From Cryobacterium sp. SO1 (lineage in GTDB: Bacteria; Actinomycetota; Actinomycetes; Actinomycetales; Microbacteriaceae), in assembly GCF_004210215.2 (NCBI RefSeq), contig NZ_CP067394.1:248001-312000 (forward strand): 64,000 nucleotides of DNA, in the 5' to 3' direction. The stretch's first letter is position 1, and every line of letters begins with the position of its first letter. The position numbers and the translations under genes are program-made. The notes beneath the pieces are model-generated. The model did not search any database. It was not told where the DNA came from and was given only the letters and a program-made list of their open reading frames with translations. Of the stretch, positions 24,258 to 34,112 are shown piece after piece.

Positions 24258-25150
24258 GCGAGCACCTCCGTGTTTTCGGTGTCGCTGGTGCTGCCGGCCG
24301 CGTGACCGCGCACCAAGCCCAGGTAGATGTCTTCGAGGCTGGGCCTGATGATTTGCAGCTCGGCGGGTTCGCCGCCGAGATCCCTGGCCAGTTGGGCGAC
24401 CAGCCGGGCCGGCGTCTCGGTGCGGAACTCCTGCGCCGCCCCGTCGGCGTCCTGCCAGCGCACCACCGGGATGCGCGCGGCCGGGCCGCCGAGCTCGCCG
24501 ATGGTGCCGATGTCGATGAGCTTGCCCCCGACGATGATGCCCGCACGGTCGCTCAGCTCCGCAGCCTCGTCGAGGTTGTGGGTGGTCAGCAGAATCGTGG
24601 TGCCCTCGGACTTGAGGGTGCGAATGAGGTCCCAGAACTGGTGCCGGGCCTCGGGGTCGAAGCCGGTGGTCGGCTCGTCCAGGAACAGCAGTTCCGGCCG
24701 GCCGATGATGCCCAGCGCCACATCCACCCGCCGTTGCTGCCCGCCCGAAAGCTTGTGGATGCGGGTTTTCGCCTTCTCCTCAAGCCCGACCGCGGCGAGG
24801 ACCTCGTCCACCGATCGCGGGTTGGGGTACAGGCCGGCGAAGTGCCGCAGTTGCTCGATGACCGTGGCGTTGCCGCTCTCGCCGCTGGACTGCAGGACGA
24901 TGCCGATGCGGGCCTTCCAGTCCAGACCGGCATGCTGAGGGTCTTCGCCCAGTACCGTGACGTCACCCTCCGAACGGTCGCGGTAGCCCTCGAGGATCTC
25001 GATGGTGCTGCTCTTGCCCGCGCCGTTCGGGCCGAGCAGTGCGAAGGTCTCACCGGGGCGGATGTCGAAGCTGATGTCGTTGACGGCATCGAACGGGCCG
25101 TACGACTTGCGCAGCCGCGCCACACGCACGGCCGGAGGTGGAGTTGTCAT
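24254..25150 (-). CDS. ABC-2 exporter ATP-binding protein
   Basis: A 298-residue ATPase of the DrrA/CcmA type. Walker A GPNGAGKS at 40-47, signature LSGGQQRRVDVAL, Walker B LLFLDEPTTGFD and the H-loop LLTTHN are complete. I chose the ATG at 25150, which begins MTTPPPAVRVARL. An upstream in-frame ATG at 25213 adds an unconserved tail. It is first in the operon with the permease. Confidence 0.93.
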   Translation of the reverse strand: MTTPPPAVRVARLRKSYGPFDAVNDISFDIRPGETFALLGPNGAGKSSTIEILEGYRDRSEGDVTVLGEDPQHAGLDWKARIGIVLQSSGESGNATVIEQLRHFAGLYPNPRSVDEVLAAVGLEEKAKTRIHKLSGGQQRRVDVALGIIGRPELLFLDEPTTGFDPEARHQFWDLIRTLKSEGTTILLTTHNLDEAAELSDRAGIIVGGKLIDIGTIGELGGPAARIPVVRWQDADGAAQEFRTETPARLVAQLARDLGGEPAELQIIRPSLEDIYLGLVRGHAAGSTSDTENTEVLA

Positions 25151-25226
25151 GTACCCACAATCGCCCCAGAGCCGCCCCGGGGCAACACCTTTCTGGTCGA
25201 TGTCCCCATCCACCGCCCGGTGGACA

Positions 25227-25287
25227 CGCGAACCGTGAGTTAAGCCCCGAAAACTCGCGCGTTTAGGTGCTTAGCTCACAGTTCGCG
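25227..25287. repeat. 61-bp palindromic repeat, copy 1
   Basis: The arm CGCGAACCGTGAGTTAAGC (25227-25245) pairs with GCTTAGCTCACAGTTCGCG (25269-25287), with two mismatches in 19 and a loop between. A second copy of exactly the same length lies at 44379-44439. Both lie between two minus-strand genes, upstream of one start and just after another stop. It could act as a terminator for aspC's neighbour, a REP-like element, or both. Confidence 0.8.
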
Positions 25288-25300
25288 GAGAGCTGATGGG

Positions 25301-26503
25301 CTAGGAGAACAGCTTCTGGAGGCGGCGGATGCCCTCCAGGAGCGCATCGTCGCCCAAAGCGTAGGACAAGCGGAGGAACCCGCTCGGGCCGAAGGCCTCC
25401 CCAGGAACCGCGGCGACCTCGGCCTGATCCAGGATCAGGTCGGCCAGCTCGAGCGACGTGGTGGGGGTGATCCCGCCCCAGGTTCGGCCCAGCAAACCGG
25501 TCACGTCGGGGTAGACGTAGAACGCGCCCTGCGGGGTGGGTGTGCGGATGCCGGGGATCTTGTTGAGCTCGGCGACAATTAGCTTGCGACGGCGGTCGAA
25601 CGCGACCCGCATGGACTCTGCGGCGTCCTGCGGGCCGTTCAACGCCGCGATGCCCGCGCGCTGGGAGATGTTCGACACATTGGAGCTGAGGTGCGACTGC
25701 AGGTTGGCCGCGGCCGTGATTGCGTCCTGCGGCCCCACCATCCAGCCCAGGCGCCAGCCGGTCATGGCGTAGGTCTTGGCGACCCCGTTGACCAGGATGG
25801 CGCGGTCGGCCAGGGCCGGGACGGCCTCGACGATCGAGACCGCGCGCACGCCGTCATACGTGAGGTTCTGGTAGATCTCGTCGCTGATCACCCAGAGCCC
25901 GTGCTCCTCGGCCCACTCGCCGATGGCCCGGGTCTCGTCCTCGGAGTAGACGGCGCCAGTGGGGTTGGAGGGGGAGACGAAAAGGAGCACCTTGGTCTTG
26001 TCGGTGCGGGCGGCTTCGAGCTGCTCGACCGTGACCAGGTAGCCCTGGTCGCTTCCGGCGAACACGTCGACCGGCACGCCGCCGGCGAGGCGGATCGCCT
26101 CCGGGTAGGTGGTCCAGTACGGCGTGGGCAGCAGCACCTCGTCACCCGGGTCGAGCAGGGTGGCGAAGGCCTGGTAGACGGCCTGCTTGCCACCGTTGGT
26201 GACGAGCACCCGGGATGCCGGAACGGCCAGGCCGCTGTCGCGCAGCGTCTTCGCGGCGATGGCTTCGCGCAACTCCGGCAGGCCGGCTGCCGGCGTGTAC
26301 CGGTGGTTGCGGGGATCCTTCACGGCGGCCAGTGCGGCCTCGACGATATGCGGCGGGGTCGGGAAGTCCGGCTCGCCCGCGGCGAAGCTGATCACCGGCC
26401 GGCCGGCGGCCTGCAGCGCCTTGGCCTTGCCGTCGACTTTGAGGGTTGCGGACTCCGCAATGGAGCCGATTCTGGTCGAGATCCGTTTGATGTCGTGTGC
26501 CAC
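25301..26503 (-). CDS. aspC: Pyridoxal-phosphate aminotransferase, aspartate aminotransferase type
   Basis: A 400-residue fold-type I aminotransferase. It shows [31 protein letters not shown], Asp208 in ISDEIYQ and the PLP-binding Lys243 in [16 protein letters not shown]. The enzyme should interconvert aspartate/2-oxoglutarate and oxaloacetate/glutamate. GTG start at 26503. It sits divergent from tRNA-Trp/secE, a conserved location in this family. Confidence 0.92.
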   Translation of the reverse strand: MAHDIKRISTRIGSIAESATLKVDGKAKALQAAGRPVISFAAGEPDFPTPPHIVEAALAAVKDPRNHRYTPAAGLPELREAIAAKTLRDSGLAVPASRVLVTNGGKQAVYQAFATLLDPGDEVLLPTPYWTTYPEAIRLAGGVPVDVFAGSDQGYLVTVEQLEAARTDKTKVLLFVSPSNPTGAVYSEDETRAIGEWAEEHGLWVISDEIYQNLTYDGVRAVSIVEAVPALADRAILVNGVAKTYAMTGWRLGWMVGPQDAITAAANLQSHLSSNVSNISQRAGIAALNGPQDAAESMRVAFDRRRKLIVAELNKIPGIRTPTPQGAFYVYPDVTGLLGRTWGGITPTTSLELADLILDQAEVAAVPGEAFGPSGFLRLSYALGDDALLEGIRRLQKLFS

Positions 26504-26673
26504 GTTACGAGCATACGGGGCCGTCGTGTGCGGGGAACAGGGGCGCTGGCTTTACAGGGCCTTCGCCGTGACCTAGACTTGTTCCGGTAGTTGAAATCTG
26601 CCAAGCTTTCTTGCGCCTATTTTGGTCGTTTGACCGGAAGAGGCGCTGAGGAAGGCGACAGGTTTCGCTCCAT

Positions 26674-26746
26674 AGGGTGGTGGCTCAATTGGTAGAGCAG
26701 CGGTCTCCAAAACCGCAGGTTGCAGGTTCGAGTCCTGTCCGCCCTG
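26674..26746 (+). tRNA. tRNA-Trp (CCA)
   Basis: 73 nt. The acceptor AGGGTGG pairs with CCGCCCT, the anticodon stem GCGGT/ACCGC holds CTCCAAA with anticodon CCA, and the T loop is TTCGAGT. It lies 42 bases upstream of secE, the usual arrangement in actinobacteria. Confidence 0.96.
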
Positions 26747-26788
26747 CAAGTCGGTGGTCTTTCCGCCGGCCCACGAAAGGTGTAACAG

Positions 26789-27061
26789 GTGGCCCGAAAA
26801 GTTATCGACGAACCCAGCGAGGAAATCGTCGCCAACGCCAGAGTGGCCCGCGAAACCAAACGCGGTCCGTTCGCTCGGGTGTCCCTGTTTATCAAGCAGG
26901 TCCTGGCCGAACTCCGCAAGGTCGTCACCCCGACCCGCAAGGAACTGCTCAGCTACACCGGTGTGGTTCTGGTTTTCGTCGTGATCATGATGGCGCTGGT
27001 ATCGGCACTCGACTGGGTGTTCGCGCTCGTCGTCACGTACGTGTTCGGCACTCCCAGTTGA
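26789..27061 (+). CDS. secE: Preprotein translocase subunit SecE
   Basis: A 90-residue small subunit of the SecYEG channel. A charged N-terminal part leads to the amphipathic helix FIKQVLAELRKVVTPTRKEL and one C-terminal transmembrane segment (about 54-80). The GTG at 26789 is preceded by GAAAGG. It is followed by nusG after 124 bases. Confidence 0.96.
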   Translation: MARKVIDEPSEEIVANARVARETKRGPFARVSLFIKQVLAELRKVVTPTRKELLSYTGVVLVFVVIMMALVSALDWVFALVVTYVFGTPS

Positions 27062-27185
27062 CCCGTGCCGCACTAGCGGCACCGATGACTGATCATGAAC
27101 AACGTGGATCGGTGAGCGAGCACCACAGCAGTGATCAGAACGCTGCAGCCTCACGCCCGCGCAATAGAAGAAGGATTGATATTTA

Positions 27186-28166
27186 GTGACTGAGACCAAT
27201 CGCGACGACGTCGACTGGGCCACCGCCGCCGAGCAGTCCTCCAACGACGATGAGGCGCAAGAGGGCAACACCCTCGCCGCCGACGAAACGTCGGTCGAAG
27301 CCGCCGAGCAGGTCGCCCTGCACGTTGAAGACGAAAACGCCGACGTCGAAGACGACCTCGACGCCGCGCTGGACGCCCTCGCCGAGTCCACGGACCCCGA
27401 GGCCGATGCCATCGTCGAAGACGCCCTCGACATCGACTCCGCCGACGAGGCCGAGGCCGCCGTCGAAGCCGTTGAAGACGAGGAAGAGGTCGACGGCGAC
27501 GCCGACGCTTCCGCCGAGACTGACGCTGACGCTGACGCTGAAGCCGAAGAGGAAGACCCGTACGAAGCCTTCCGCAAGGAACTGCGCTTCCAGCCCGGCA
27601 AGTGGTTCGTCATCCACTCCTACGCCGGCTTCGAACGCCGCGTGAAGTCGAACATCGAGAACCGCAAGCAGTCGATGGCCATGGAAGATTTCATCTACCA
27701 GGTCGAGGTTCCGATGGAAGACGTCGTCGAGATCAAGAACGGCCAGCGCAAGATGGTCACCCGTGTGCGCATCCCCGGCTACGTCCTGGTGCGCATGGAC
27801 CTCAACGAAGACAGCTGGTCTGTCGTGCGCCACACCCCCGGGGTCACCGGCTTCGTGGGCAACGCGCACAACCCCACCCCGCTGCGTTTCGAAGAAGCCT
27901 TCGGCATGCTCAAGGGCCTCGTTGAGATCAAGGATGTTCCGGTCACCAAGTCCGGCGCTCCCGGCAAGGCCGCCCAGCGCGTTCTGCCCGCCGAGATCGA
28001 CTACGAAATCGGCGAGACGATCACGATCAAGGAAGGCTCGTTCGCGGGCCTGCCCGGTTCGATCAGCGAGATCAAGCCCGAGAGCGGCAAGCTCATCGTG
28101 CTTGTGTCGCTCTTCGAGCGCGAGACCCCGGTCGAGCTCAGCTTCGACCAGGTCACCAAGCTTTAA
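27186..28166 (+). CDS. nusG: Transcription termination/antitermination protein NusG with long acidic extension
   Basis: A 326-residue NusG. The NGN domain, which contacts RNA polymerase, starts near residue 139 ([12 protein letters not shown]). The KOW domain at the C-terminus ([14 protein letters not shown]) contacts Rho, NusA or S10. The first 138 residues are an Ala/Asp/Glu-rich, probably disordered tail with DAD repeats at 27525-27545. Such extensions are known in actinobacterial NusG but this one is long and very acidic. GTG start. A short hairpin (28185-28201) follows before rplK. Confidence 0.95.
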   Translation: MTETNRDDVDWATAAEQSSNDDEAQEGNTLAADETSVEAAEQVALHVEDENADVEDDLDAALDALAESTDPEADAIVEDALDIDSADEAEAAVEAVEDEEEVDGDADASAETDADADAEAEEEDPYEAFRKELRFQPGKWFVIHSYAGFERRVKSNIENRKQSMAMEDFIYQVEVPMEDVVEIKNGQRKMVTRVRIPGYVLVRMDLNEDSWSVVRHTPGVTGFVGNAHNPTPLRFEEAFGMLKGLVEIKDVPVTKSGAPGKAAQRVLPAEIDYEIGETITIKEGSFAGLPGSISEIKPESGKLIVLVSLFERETPVELSFDQVTKL

Positions 28167-28265
28167 CCTCCCCCAACCACCGCCCCCCGGAAATGCCGGG
28201 GACGCGGGAGAACCTGGATCTCGACTAGCTCGATCCCGGGTTCGATCACCGAAAAGGAAAAGAAC

Positions 28266-28697
28266 ATGGCACCGAAGAAGAAGGTTACTGGTCTGATCAA
28301 GCTTCAGATCAAGGCCGGCGCCGCCAACCCCGCACCGCCCATCGGGCCGGCGCTGGGTCAGCACGGCGTGAACATCATGGAATTCTGCAAGGCCTACAAC
28401 GCCCAGACCGAATCGCAGCGCGGCAACGTCATCCCGGTTGAGATCACCGTGTACGACGACCGTTCCTTCACCTTCATCCTGAAGACCCCGCCCGCGGCGG
28501 AGCTCATCAAGAAGGCCGCAGGAGTTGCCAAGGGCAGCGGAACCCCGCACACCGTCAAGGTTGCCAAGCTCACCAAGGCGCAGGTTCGCGAAATCGCCGA
28601 AGCCAAGATGGTTGACCTCAACGCCAATGACCTCGACGCCGCGTCGAAGATCATCGCCGGAACCGCTCGTTCGATGGGCATCACGGTCGAGGGCTAA
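28266..28697 (+). CDS. rplK: 50S ribosomal protein L11
   Basis: A 143-residue L11 of normal length that binds the 23S rRNA GTPase-associated region. It starts [18 protein letters not shown] and contains the conserved [17 protein letters not shown] loop. AAAGGAAAA precedes the ATG. Co-transcribed with rplA, and likely with nusG. Confidence 0.98.
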
Positions 28698-28832
28698 CAC
28701 CTTCTCGTTCGACTCGTCGAACACCCGCCGACAGGCATGGTCTTCGCGACCTGCCGACTGGCACCAAGTGGAAGAGCCAGCCAGGCTCACGAAAACCACG
28801 CTCTCAGCACATGCATCTACAGGAGATTCAAA

Positions 28833-29522
28833 ATGGCACCCAAGTCAAAGGCCTACCGCGCTGCGGTCGAGAAGATCGAAGCCGATAAGTTCTACACCCC
28901 CACCGAAGCCGTCACCCTCGCTCGCGAGACCGGCTCCGTCAAGTTCAACTCCACCGTCGAGGTCGCGCTTAAGCTCGGCGTCGACCCCCGCAAGGCCGAC
29001 CAGATGGTCCGCGGCACGGTGATTCTTCCGCACGGCACCGGCAAGACCGCCCGCGTCATCGTCTTCGCAACGGGCCCCGCGGCTGAGGCAGCCATCGCTG
29101 CGGGCGCCGACGAGGTCGGTGGCGACGAGCTCATCGAGAAGGTGGCCGCCGGCTATACCTCGTTCGACTCCGCCGTCTCGACCCCCGAGCTCATGGGTAA
29201 GGTCGGTCGTCTCGGTAAGGTCCTCGGCCCGCGCGGTCTCATGCCCAACCCGAAGACCGGAACCGTGACGCCTGACGTCGCCAAGGCCGTGTCCGACATC
29301 AAGGGCGGAAAGATCGAATTCCGCGTCGACAAGCACTCCAACGTGCACTTCGTCGTTGGCAAGGCTTCGTTCTCGGCCGACCAGCTGGGCGAAAACATCA
29401 GCGCAGCGCTCGAGGAGATCGTTCGCCTCAAGCCGAGCTCTTCCAAGGGCCGCTACATCACCAAGGGCGCTGTCTCGACCACCTTCGGTCCCGGCATCCC
29501 GCTTGATGTGAACAGCATCTAA
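28833..29522 (+). CDS. rplA: 50S ribosomal protein L1
   Basis: A 229-residue L1 that forms the L1 stalk. It contains [15 protein letters not shown], then [20 protein letters not shown], as expected. I chose the ATG at 28833, directly behind AGGAGA; the frame is open further upstream without homology. A strong terminator follows, so rplKA is separate from rplJL, which here is 25.6 kb downstream. Confidence 0.98.
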   Translation: MAPKSKAYRAAVEKIEADKFYTPTEAVTLARETGSVKFNSTVEVALKLGVDPRKADQMVRGTVILPHGTGKTARVIVFATGPAAEAAIAAGADEVGGDELIEKVAAGYTSFDSAVSTPELMGKVGRLGKVLGPRGLMPNPKTGTVTPDVAKAVSDIKGGKIEFRVDKHSNVHFVVGKASFSADQLGENISAALEEIVRLKPSSSKGRYITKGAVSTTFGPGIPLDVNSI

Positions 29523-29565
29523 GCATTTCGCTGGAGCGCTTCGCAAGAAACGCACATTGCAACAG

Positions 29566-29591
29566 GGGCCCGTCGCCAGACGGGCCCTTTT
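29566..29591 (+). terminator. Rho-independent terminator after rplA
   Basis: A perfect 9-bp stem (GGGCCCGTC, loop GCCA, GACGGGCCC) followed by TTTTGTGT, 44 bases after the rplA stop. Confidence 0.92.
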
Positions 29592-29728
29592 GTGTGCCCG
29601 GGGTGGTGGCGCCGTCACCCCAGTACTGGGCAGTCTGCGAGGTTTGGCGAGGGTAGCCCCCGTTGACGGCGGTACTGTGTCAAGCTCGGTAGCACGGGCA
29701 GTAGTGCCCGTCGCGAAGGAGGGGAATC

Positions 29729-30367
29729 GTGGCGTCAACAGGCGGGGAAACGGTCTATCTTACCCTGCGCGCGCGCATCCTCTCCGGCGAGCTGGGCTCT
29801 GGCCTGATGCTGAGGGAACAGGCCCTGGCCGAGGAACTCGGGGTGAGTCGCACCCCGGTTCGGGAAGCGCTTCGTCGCCTCGACGAGGCCGGGCTGGTGA
29901 CAGTCGTGCCCAATCGCGGCGCCCAGGTCGTGCCGTGGACCGTCGAACAGGTTCGAGAAACCTACTTCGTTCGGGCCGGGCTCGAGAGCCGGGCCGCAGG
30001 CCTGGCCGCCAGCCGGATCACGCCAGACGAAATCGCCATGCTCAGCGTGCTCATCGACGCCATGGAACCCCTGGTGACGGCCGACGACGACCTCGGAGTC
30101 GCCGAGCTGGGCAGGCTTAACGCCGAGTTCCATCGCATCGTGGTCACCGCCTCCCGCAGCCCGCAACTGACGGCCCTCACCACCTCAGTTGCCCGGGTGC
30201 CGTTGATGGAGGCCGCCTTCCGCGCGCACGGTGCGCTGTACCGCTCGCGGAGCAACCACCAGCACCGCGATATCCTCACGGCCTTGCGCACGCGCGACAG
30301 CATTTGGGCCGAAGCGGCCATGCGATCGCACATCCTCGGCGCCCGCAACGCCGTCAGCGAAGCCTGA
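29729..30367 (+). CDS. GntR-family transcriptional regulator with FCD domain
   Basis: A 212-residue regulator. The N-terminal winged helix (about 8-70) contains LREQALAEELGVSRTPVREALRRL in overlapping parts. The C-terminal FCD ligand domain (about 80-205) carries the Asp/His metal ligands, including the NAEFHRIVV segment. GTG start behind GGAGGGG. It is convergent with the permease/ATPase-like gene, and no obvious metabolic partner is adjacent. Ligands of such regulators are usually small organic acids. Confidence 0.9.
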   Translation: MASTGGETVYLTLRARILSGELGSGLMLREQALAEELGVSRTPVREALRRLDEAGLVTVVPNRGAQVVPWTVEQVRETYFVRAGLESRAAGLAASRITPDEIAMLSVLIDAMEPLVTADDDLGVAELGRLNAEFHRIVVTASRSPQLTALTTSVARVPLMEAAFRAHGALYRSRSNHQHRDILTALRTRDSIWAEAAMRSHILGARNAVSEA

Positions 30368-30418
30368 CCGACGCGCGAATCGCGCGGTCTGGCTCGAACC
30401 GGGGTTCGACAGTGAGCG

Positions 30419-32146
30419 TCAGGGGCCGTTGGATCCCGGCGCGCCCCGCGCGACCAGCCGCTGGGTGTGCGGATGCTGAGGGGCGGTCAGCAGCTCCGGA
30501 ACCGAGGCATACTCGACGATCGCGCCGTCGCTCATGATCGCGACCCGGTCGCATCGTACGGCGATCTCCACCCTCGAAGACACAGCGATGAGGGTGAAGC
30601 CGCGCTCCTGTTGCAGCGAGCGCAGCAGGTCCAGGAATTCCGCCTCGTCACCGGCAGAGAAGCCCCTGGTGGGATCGTCAGCGACGACCAGTTGCGGCCC
30701 GCCGACCAGCGCGCCGGCGAGCAGCACTCGCTGGCAGGTCACCGCCGGCGTCTCACCGGGGTAGGCCGCGAACACCCTCTCCGCGTCGTCAACGCCGACC
30801 CGGACGAGCAGCGCCAGAACAACCGAGGCTGCTAGGGAACGGGGCGTTTCGGTCTGGCGGGTGACCAGCGTCACGAGGTGCCGACCGATGCGAACGTTCG
30901 GGTCGAGGCGGTCGGCGGCCGGCGCGGTCAGGAACCCGATGCGCCGCCCCCGCAGGTGCCGGAAGTCCCGCTCAGGCAGCCCAACGAGCTCGATACCGTC
31001 GAACAGGATCGACCCGGACATGGCTGCGTGCCTCAGCTGCTGCATCCCCGAGATGGACTGACAAAGCAACGAGGTGCCGTCAGGGTCGTCGCCGATGACC
31101 GCAAGGGTCTGCCCACGCGGCAGCGTGAGGCTGACGCCGCCCAGCGGCTCCCGCTGCGCCCCTTCCCCGGTCGAGTGCGTGCGCAGATCGCGGATGTCGA
31201 GGAAATCGGCGGCCCGGAAACCTATGGAGGCTAGGGCCGGCGTGGTGGGGCTGGGCTGGGTGGGGCTGGGCTGGGGAGCGCTGGGCTGGGGAGCGCTGGG
31301 CAGCGCTGAGGAGAGTCCAGGTGGGGCGAGCAGGGCGGCGAGCCCGCCGTCCTGGGCCGAAGTCCGCAGCCGCGTGTCGACCATGGGCGGAGGGGTGCTT
31401 GTTGCGAGGGCGAGGGCAGCCATCACGAAGCCGACGGTGCCGAGCAGGATGCTCCCGAGTACTATGGGCAGGCTTTCGGTGGGGAGCAGCCGGGGCAGGT
31501 CGGTGGCCGGGAGCGGTGCGGCGAATGCGCCCTGAACAGTCAGTGAGCCACCGTAGAACACAAGGAATTCGACGAGTTGGATGGCCACGACTGCGGGTAG
31601 TGTGCGGTGGAGCACCCGGCGAACGACCGGCCAGGTGGTGGGCAGCCCCCGGCTGCGGGAGGTTTGCACGTGTCCCTCGGCGGCCATGATCAGCGTCGCC
31701 GCCCGGACGTGAACGGCGACGGCGACAGCGCCGCCGAACATCGCGATGGTGGCCGGAATGAGCAGGGTGTTCAGGGTGTCCAGGCCGGCGCCGGCAGACG
31801 CCTCATCGGCCAGGAACGGCAGGATCTCACCCTGCACCGCAAACCAGAAGACACTCACGAGCGTCAACCAGAGCAGGCACACGGCGCCCCCGGCAAGAAT
31901 CAGGGCACGAAACCGCTGGTCGGCCCAGCCGTGGCGCCGCGGGACCAGGAGGCCTAAACCGACGCCCAGGAGACCGGACAGGATCGGTGCAACGACGGTG
32001 CCGGCGGCAAACGGCAGCCGCTCCGAAAGTGAGCGCAGCAACGCGGTGTCAGGTCCGGCCAGCGACCACGTGATAACCACTGGGGAGACCACCAGGGACA
32101 GCAGGACCAGCAGCCCCAACCATCGGGGCCATACAACAGCGCGCAT
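30419..32146 (-). CDS. Permease domain fused to catalytically degenerate ABC ATPase-like domain
   Basis: A 575-residue fusion resembling an oligopeptide (Dpp/Opp) importer. The N-terminal part (about 1-265) has about six membrane segments and an EAA-like loop (GHVQTSRSRGLPTTWPVV). A Pro/Ser/Gln linker follows, then an ABC-like domain (about 335-575). In that domain Walker A is GDDPDGTS (352-359, no Lys), the Q-loop Gln is missing, the signature is ETPAVT, Walker B is VVADDPT with Asp for the catalytic Glu, and the H-loop His is replaced (AVSSR). It should not hydrolyse ATP. The frame is intact over its whole length, which argues against simple decay. The ATG at 32146 is my choice, although no clear ribosome-binding site is present. 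Confidence 0.75.
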   Translation of the reverse strand: MRAVVWPRWLGLLVLLSLVVSPVVITWSLAGPDTALLRSLSERLPFAAGTVVAPILSGLLGVGLGLLVPRRHGWADQRFRALILAGGAVCLLWLTLVSVFWFAVQGEILPFLADEASAGAGLDTLNTLLIPATIAMFGGAVAVAVHVRAATLIMAAEGHVQTSRSRGLPTTWPVVRRVLHRTLPAVVAIQLVEFLVFYGGSLTVQGAFAAPLPATDLPRLLPTESLPIVLGSILLGTVGFVMAALALATSTPPPMVDTRLRTSAQDGGLAALLAPPGLSSALPSAPQPSAPQPSPTQPSPTTPALASIGFRAADFLDIRDLRTHSTGEGAQREPLGGVSLTLPRGQTLAVIGDDPDGTSLLCQSISGMQQLRHAAMSGSILFDGIELVGLPERDFRHLRGRRIGFLTAPAADRLDPNVRIGRHLVTLVTRQTETPRSLAASVVLALLVRVGVDDAERVFAAYPGETPAVTCQRVLLAGALVGGPQLVVADDPTRGFSAGDEAEFLDLLRSLQQERGFTLIAVSSRVEIAVRCDRVAIMSDGAIVEYASVPELLTAPQHPHTQRLVARGAPGSNGP

Positions 32147-32420
32147 GAGTGCTCGGATCTTGTTGGTGCGGCCGAACGTGAACTGACGTGTGCGGCAGAA
32201 TCGGACTTGTGCTAACTGTATGCAATAAAGCCGCAGTGTGTCACCGATTTTGGCAGATCTGCCGGGCGCGACGCAGTCAATTACCTGATCGTGCATGCAT
32301 ATTGCATGGTGGCGACGACAAATCGGTCGGTCCGGTGCTCGGTGGGGCACCCCGGACGACCGACCGGACGCGCCGCAAGCAGGAAACAAACCGGCAACAC
32401 CGGGCGACTAACATCCAGTC

Positions 32421-34112
32421 ATGGTTGACCTCTTCAGCGGCTATGGCGCTACCTCCGCACCGCCCCGCGAGCGAGGCGCAACGTCGGCCTGGGACGAGAT
32501 GTTCCCGGATCCGTCGTCGCTCTCGCCCACGGAAACCCGGGCGGCCTACAAGGATGTGTACAACGCGCTCGCCCGTATGACCCAGGAGGAACTGCGGGGG
32601 CGCACCGACGCCCTGGCCAGCTCCTACCTGGCCCAGGGGGTGACGTTCGACTTCGCCGGCGAGGAGCGGCCGTTTCCGCTCGACGCCGTGCCCCGGGTGA
32701 TCGAGCAGCCGGAATGGGTGAACGTAGAGGCCGGCATCAAGCAGCGGGTCCTCGCGCTGGAGGCCTTCCTCGCCGACATCTATGGCCCGCAGGCAGCGGT
32801 GCGGGACGGAGTCATTCCGGCCGGCCTGATCACGTCGTCCAAGCACTTCCACCGTCAGGCGGCTGGGATCACGTCGGCGAACAACGTGCGGATCCAGGTG
32901 TCCGGCATCGACCTGATCCGAGACGAGGTGGGCGCCTGGCGGGTGCTCGAAGACAACGTGCGCGTGCCCAGCGGGGTCAGCTACGTCATCTCCAATCGGC
33001 GCGTGATGGCGCAGACCCTGCCCGAACTGTTCGTCTCGATGCGGGTGCGCCCGGTGGGCGACTACCCCAACAAGCTGTTGCAGGCCCTGCGCGCCTCGGC
33101 CCCGGCCGGCGTCGACGACCCCAACATCGTGGTGCTCACCCCCGGCGTCTTCAACTCCGCCTACTTCGAGCACACCCTGCTGGCCCGGCTGATGGGGGTG
33201 GAGCTCGTCGAGGGCCGCGACCTGTTCTGCTCCGGCGGCCGGGTCTGGATGCGCACCACCGCCGGTCCCACAAGGGTCGACGTGATCTACCGCAGGGTCG
33301 ACGACGAGTTCCTGGACCCCCTGCAGTTCCGCGCCGATTCGCAGTTGGGCTCGCCGGGCATCCTGATGGCCGCACGCCTGGGCAACGTGACCATCGCCAA
33401 CGCTGTGGGCAACGGCGTCGCCGACGACAAGTTGGTCTACACCTACCTGCCCGAGCTGATCAAGTACTACCTCGGCGAGGATGCGATCATCCCCAACGTG
33501 GACACCTGGCGGCTCGAAGACCCGCTCGCGCTGGAGGAGGTGCTCGACAGGCTCGACGAACTCGTGGTCAAGCCCGTCGACGGCTCCGGCGGCAAGGGCC
33601 TCGTGGTGGGGCCGGCGGCGTCCAAGACGGAGCTGGAGACCCTGCGGCAACGGCTGCTCGCGGATCCGCGCGGCTGGATCGCCCAGCCGGTGGTGCAGCT
33701 GTCGACCATCCCCACCCTCGTCGACGACGGGATGCGTCCCCGGCACGCGGACCTCCGTCCGTTCGCCGTGAACGACGGGTCGGATGTCTGGGTGCTGCCC
33801 GGCGGGCTCACTCGGGTGGCCCTGCCTGAGGGTGAGCTCGTGGTGAACTCCAGCCAGGGCGGCGGCTCGAAGGACACCTGGGTGATCGGGCTCGAGCCCG
33901 ACTTCAACACCGGTGGCGGCTCGGCCCGCAACATCCAAGGTCTCGTCAACGACCAGGCCGCAAACACCCAGTCCATCTCGGTCATCCCGACCCGGGTCGT
34001 CGACCATTCCCCGCAGGACACCCCGCCGGGAGGCGACCAGGATCAAGAACAGCAACAGCAACAGCAACAGCAACACGCCATCACTCCAGCCGGAAGGATC
34101 CTCGAATGCTGA
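32421..34112 (+). CDS. Circularly permuted type 2 ATP-grasp protein
   Basis: A 563-residue protein of the DUF404/DUF407 ATP-grasp family, predicted to form amide bonds. It contains EDNVRVPSGVSYVI, VVLTPGVFNSAYFEH, GVADDKLVYTYLPELIKYYL and VVKPVDGSGGKGLVVGP, the phosphate-binding loop. It overlaps the alpha-E gene by 7 bases, and a transglutaminase-like gene follows, which is the conserved operon of this family. The C-terminus carries a poly-Gln run encoded by a CAGCAA microsatellite, absent from typical homologues. The product of this system is unproven; a peptide-like tag or metabolite has been proposed from comparative genomics. Confidence 0.9.
   Translation: MVDLFSGYGATSAPPRERGATSAWDEMFPDPSSLSPTETRAAYKDVYNALARMTQEELRGRTDALASSYLAQGVTFDFAGEERPFPLDAVPRVIEQPEWVNVEAGIKQRVLALEAFLADIYGPQAAVRDGVIPAGLITSSKHFHRQAAGITSANNVRIQVSGIDLIRDEVGAWRVLEDNVRVPSGVSYVISNRRVMAQTLPELFVSMRVRPVGDYPNKLLQALRASAPAGVDDPNIVVLTPGVFNSAYFEHTLLARLMGVELVEGRDLFCSGGRVWMRTTAGPTRVDVIYRRVDDEFLDPLQFRADSQLGSPGILMAARLGNVTIANAVGNGVADDKLVYTYLPELIKYYLGEDAIIPNVDTWRLEDPLALEEVLDRLDELVVKPVDGSGGKGLVVGPAASKTELETLRQRLLADPRGWIAQPVVQLSTIPTLVDDGMRPRHADLRPFAVNDGSDVWVLPGGLTRVALPEGELVVNSSQGGGSKDTWVIGLEPDFNTGGGSARNIQGLVNDQAANTQSISVIPTRVVDHSPQDTPPGGDQDQEQQQQQQQQHAITPAGRILEC
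34048..34074 (+). repeat. AACAGC hexamer microsatellite
   Basis: Four and a half perfect AACAGC units near the 3' end of the ATP-grasp gene, read as alternating CAG and CAA codons (eight Gln). Hexamer slippage would keep the frame. Confidence 0.9.
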
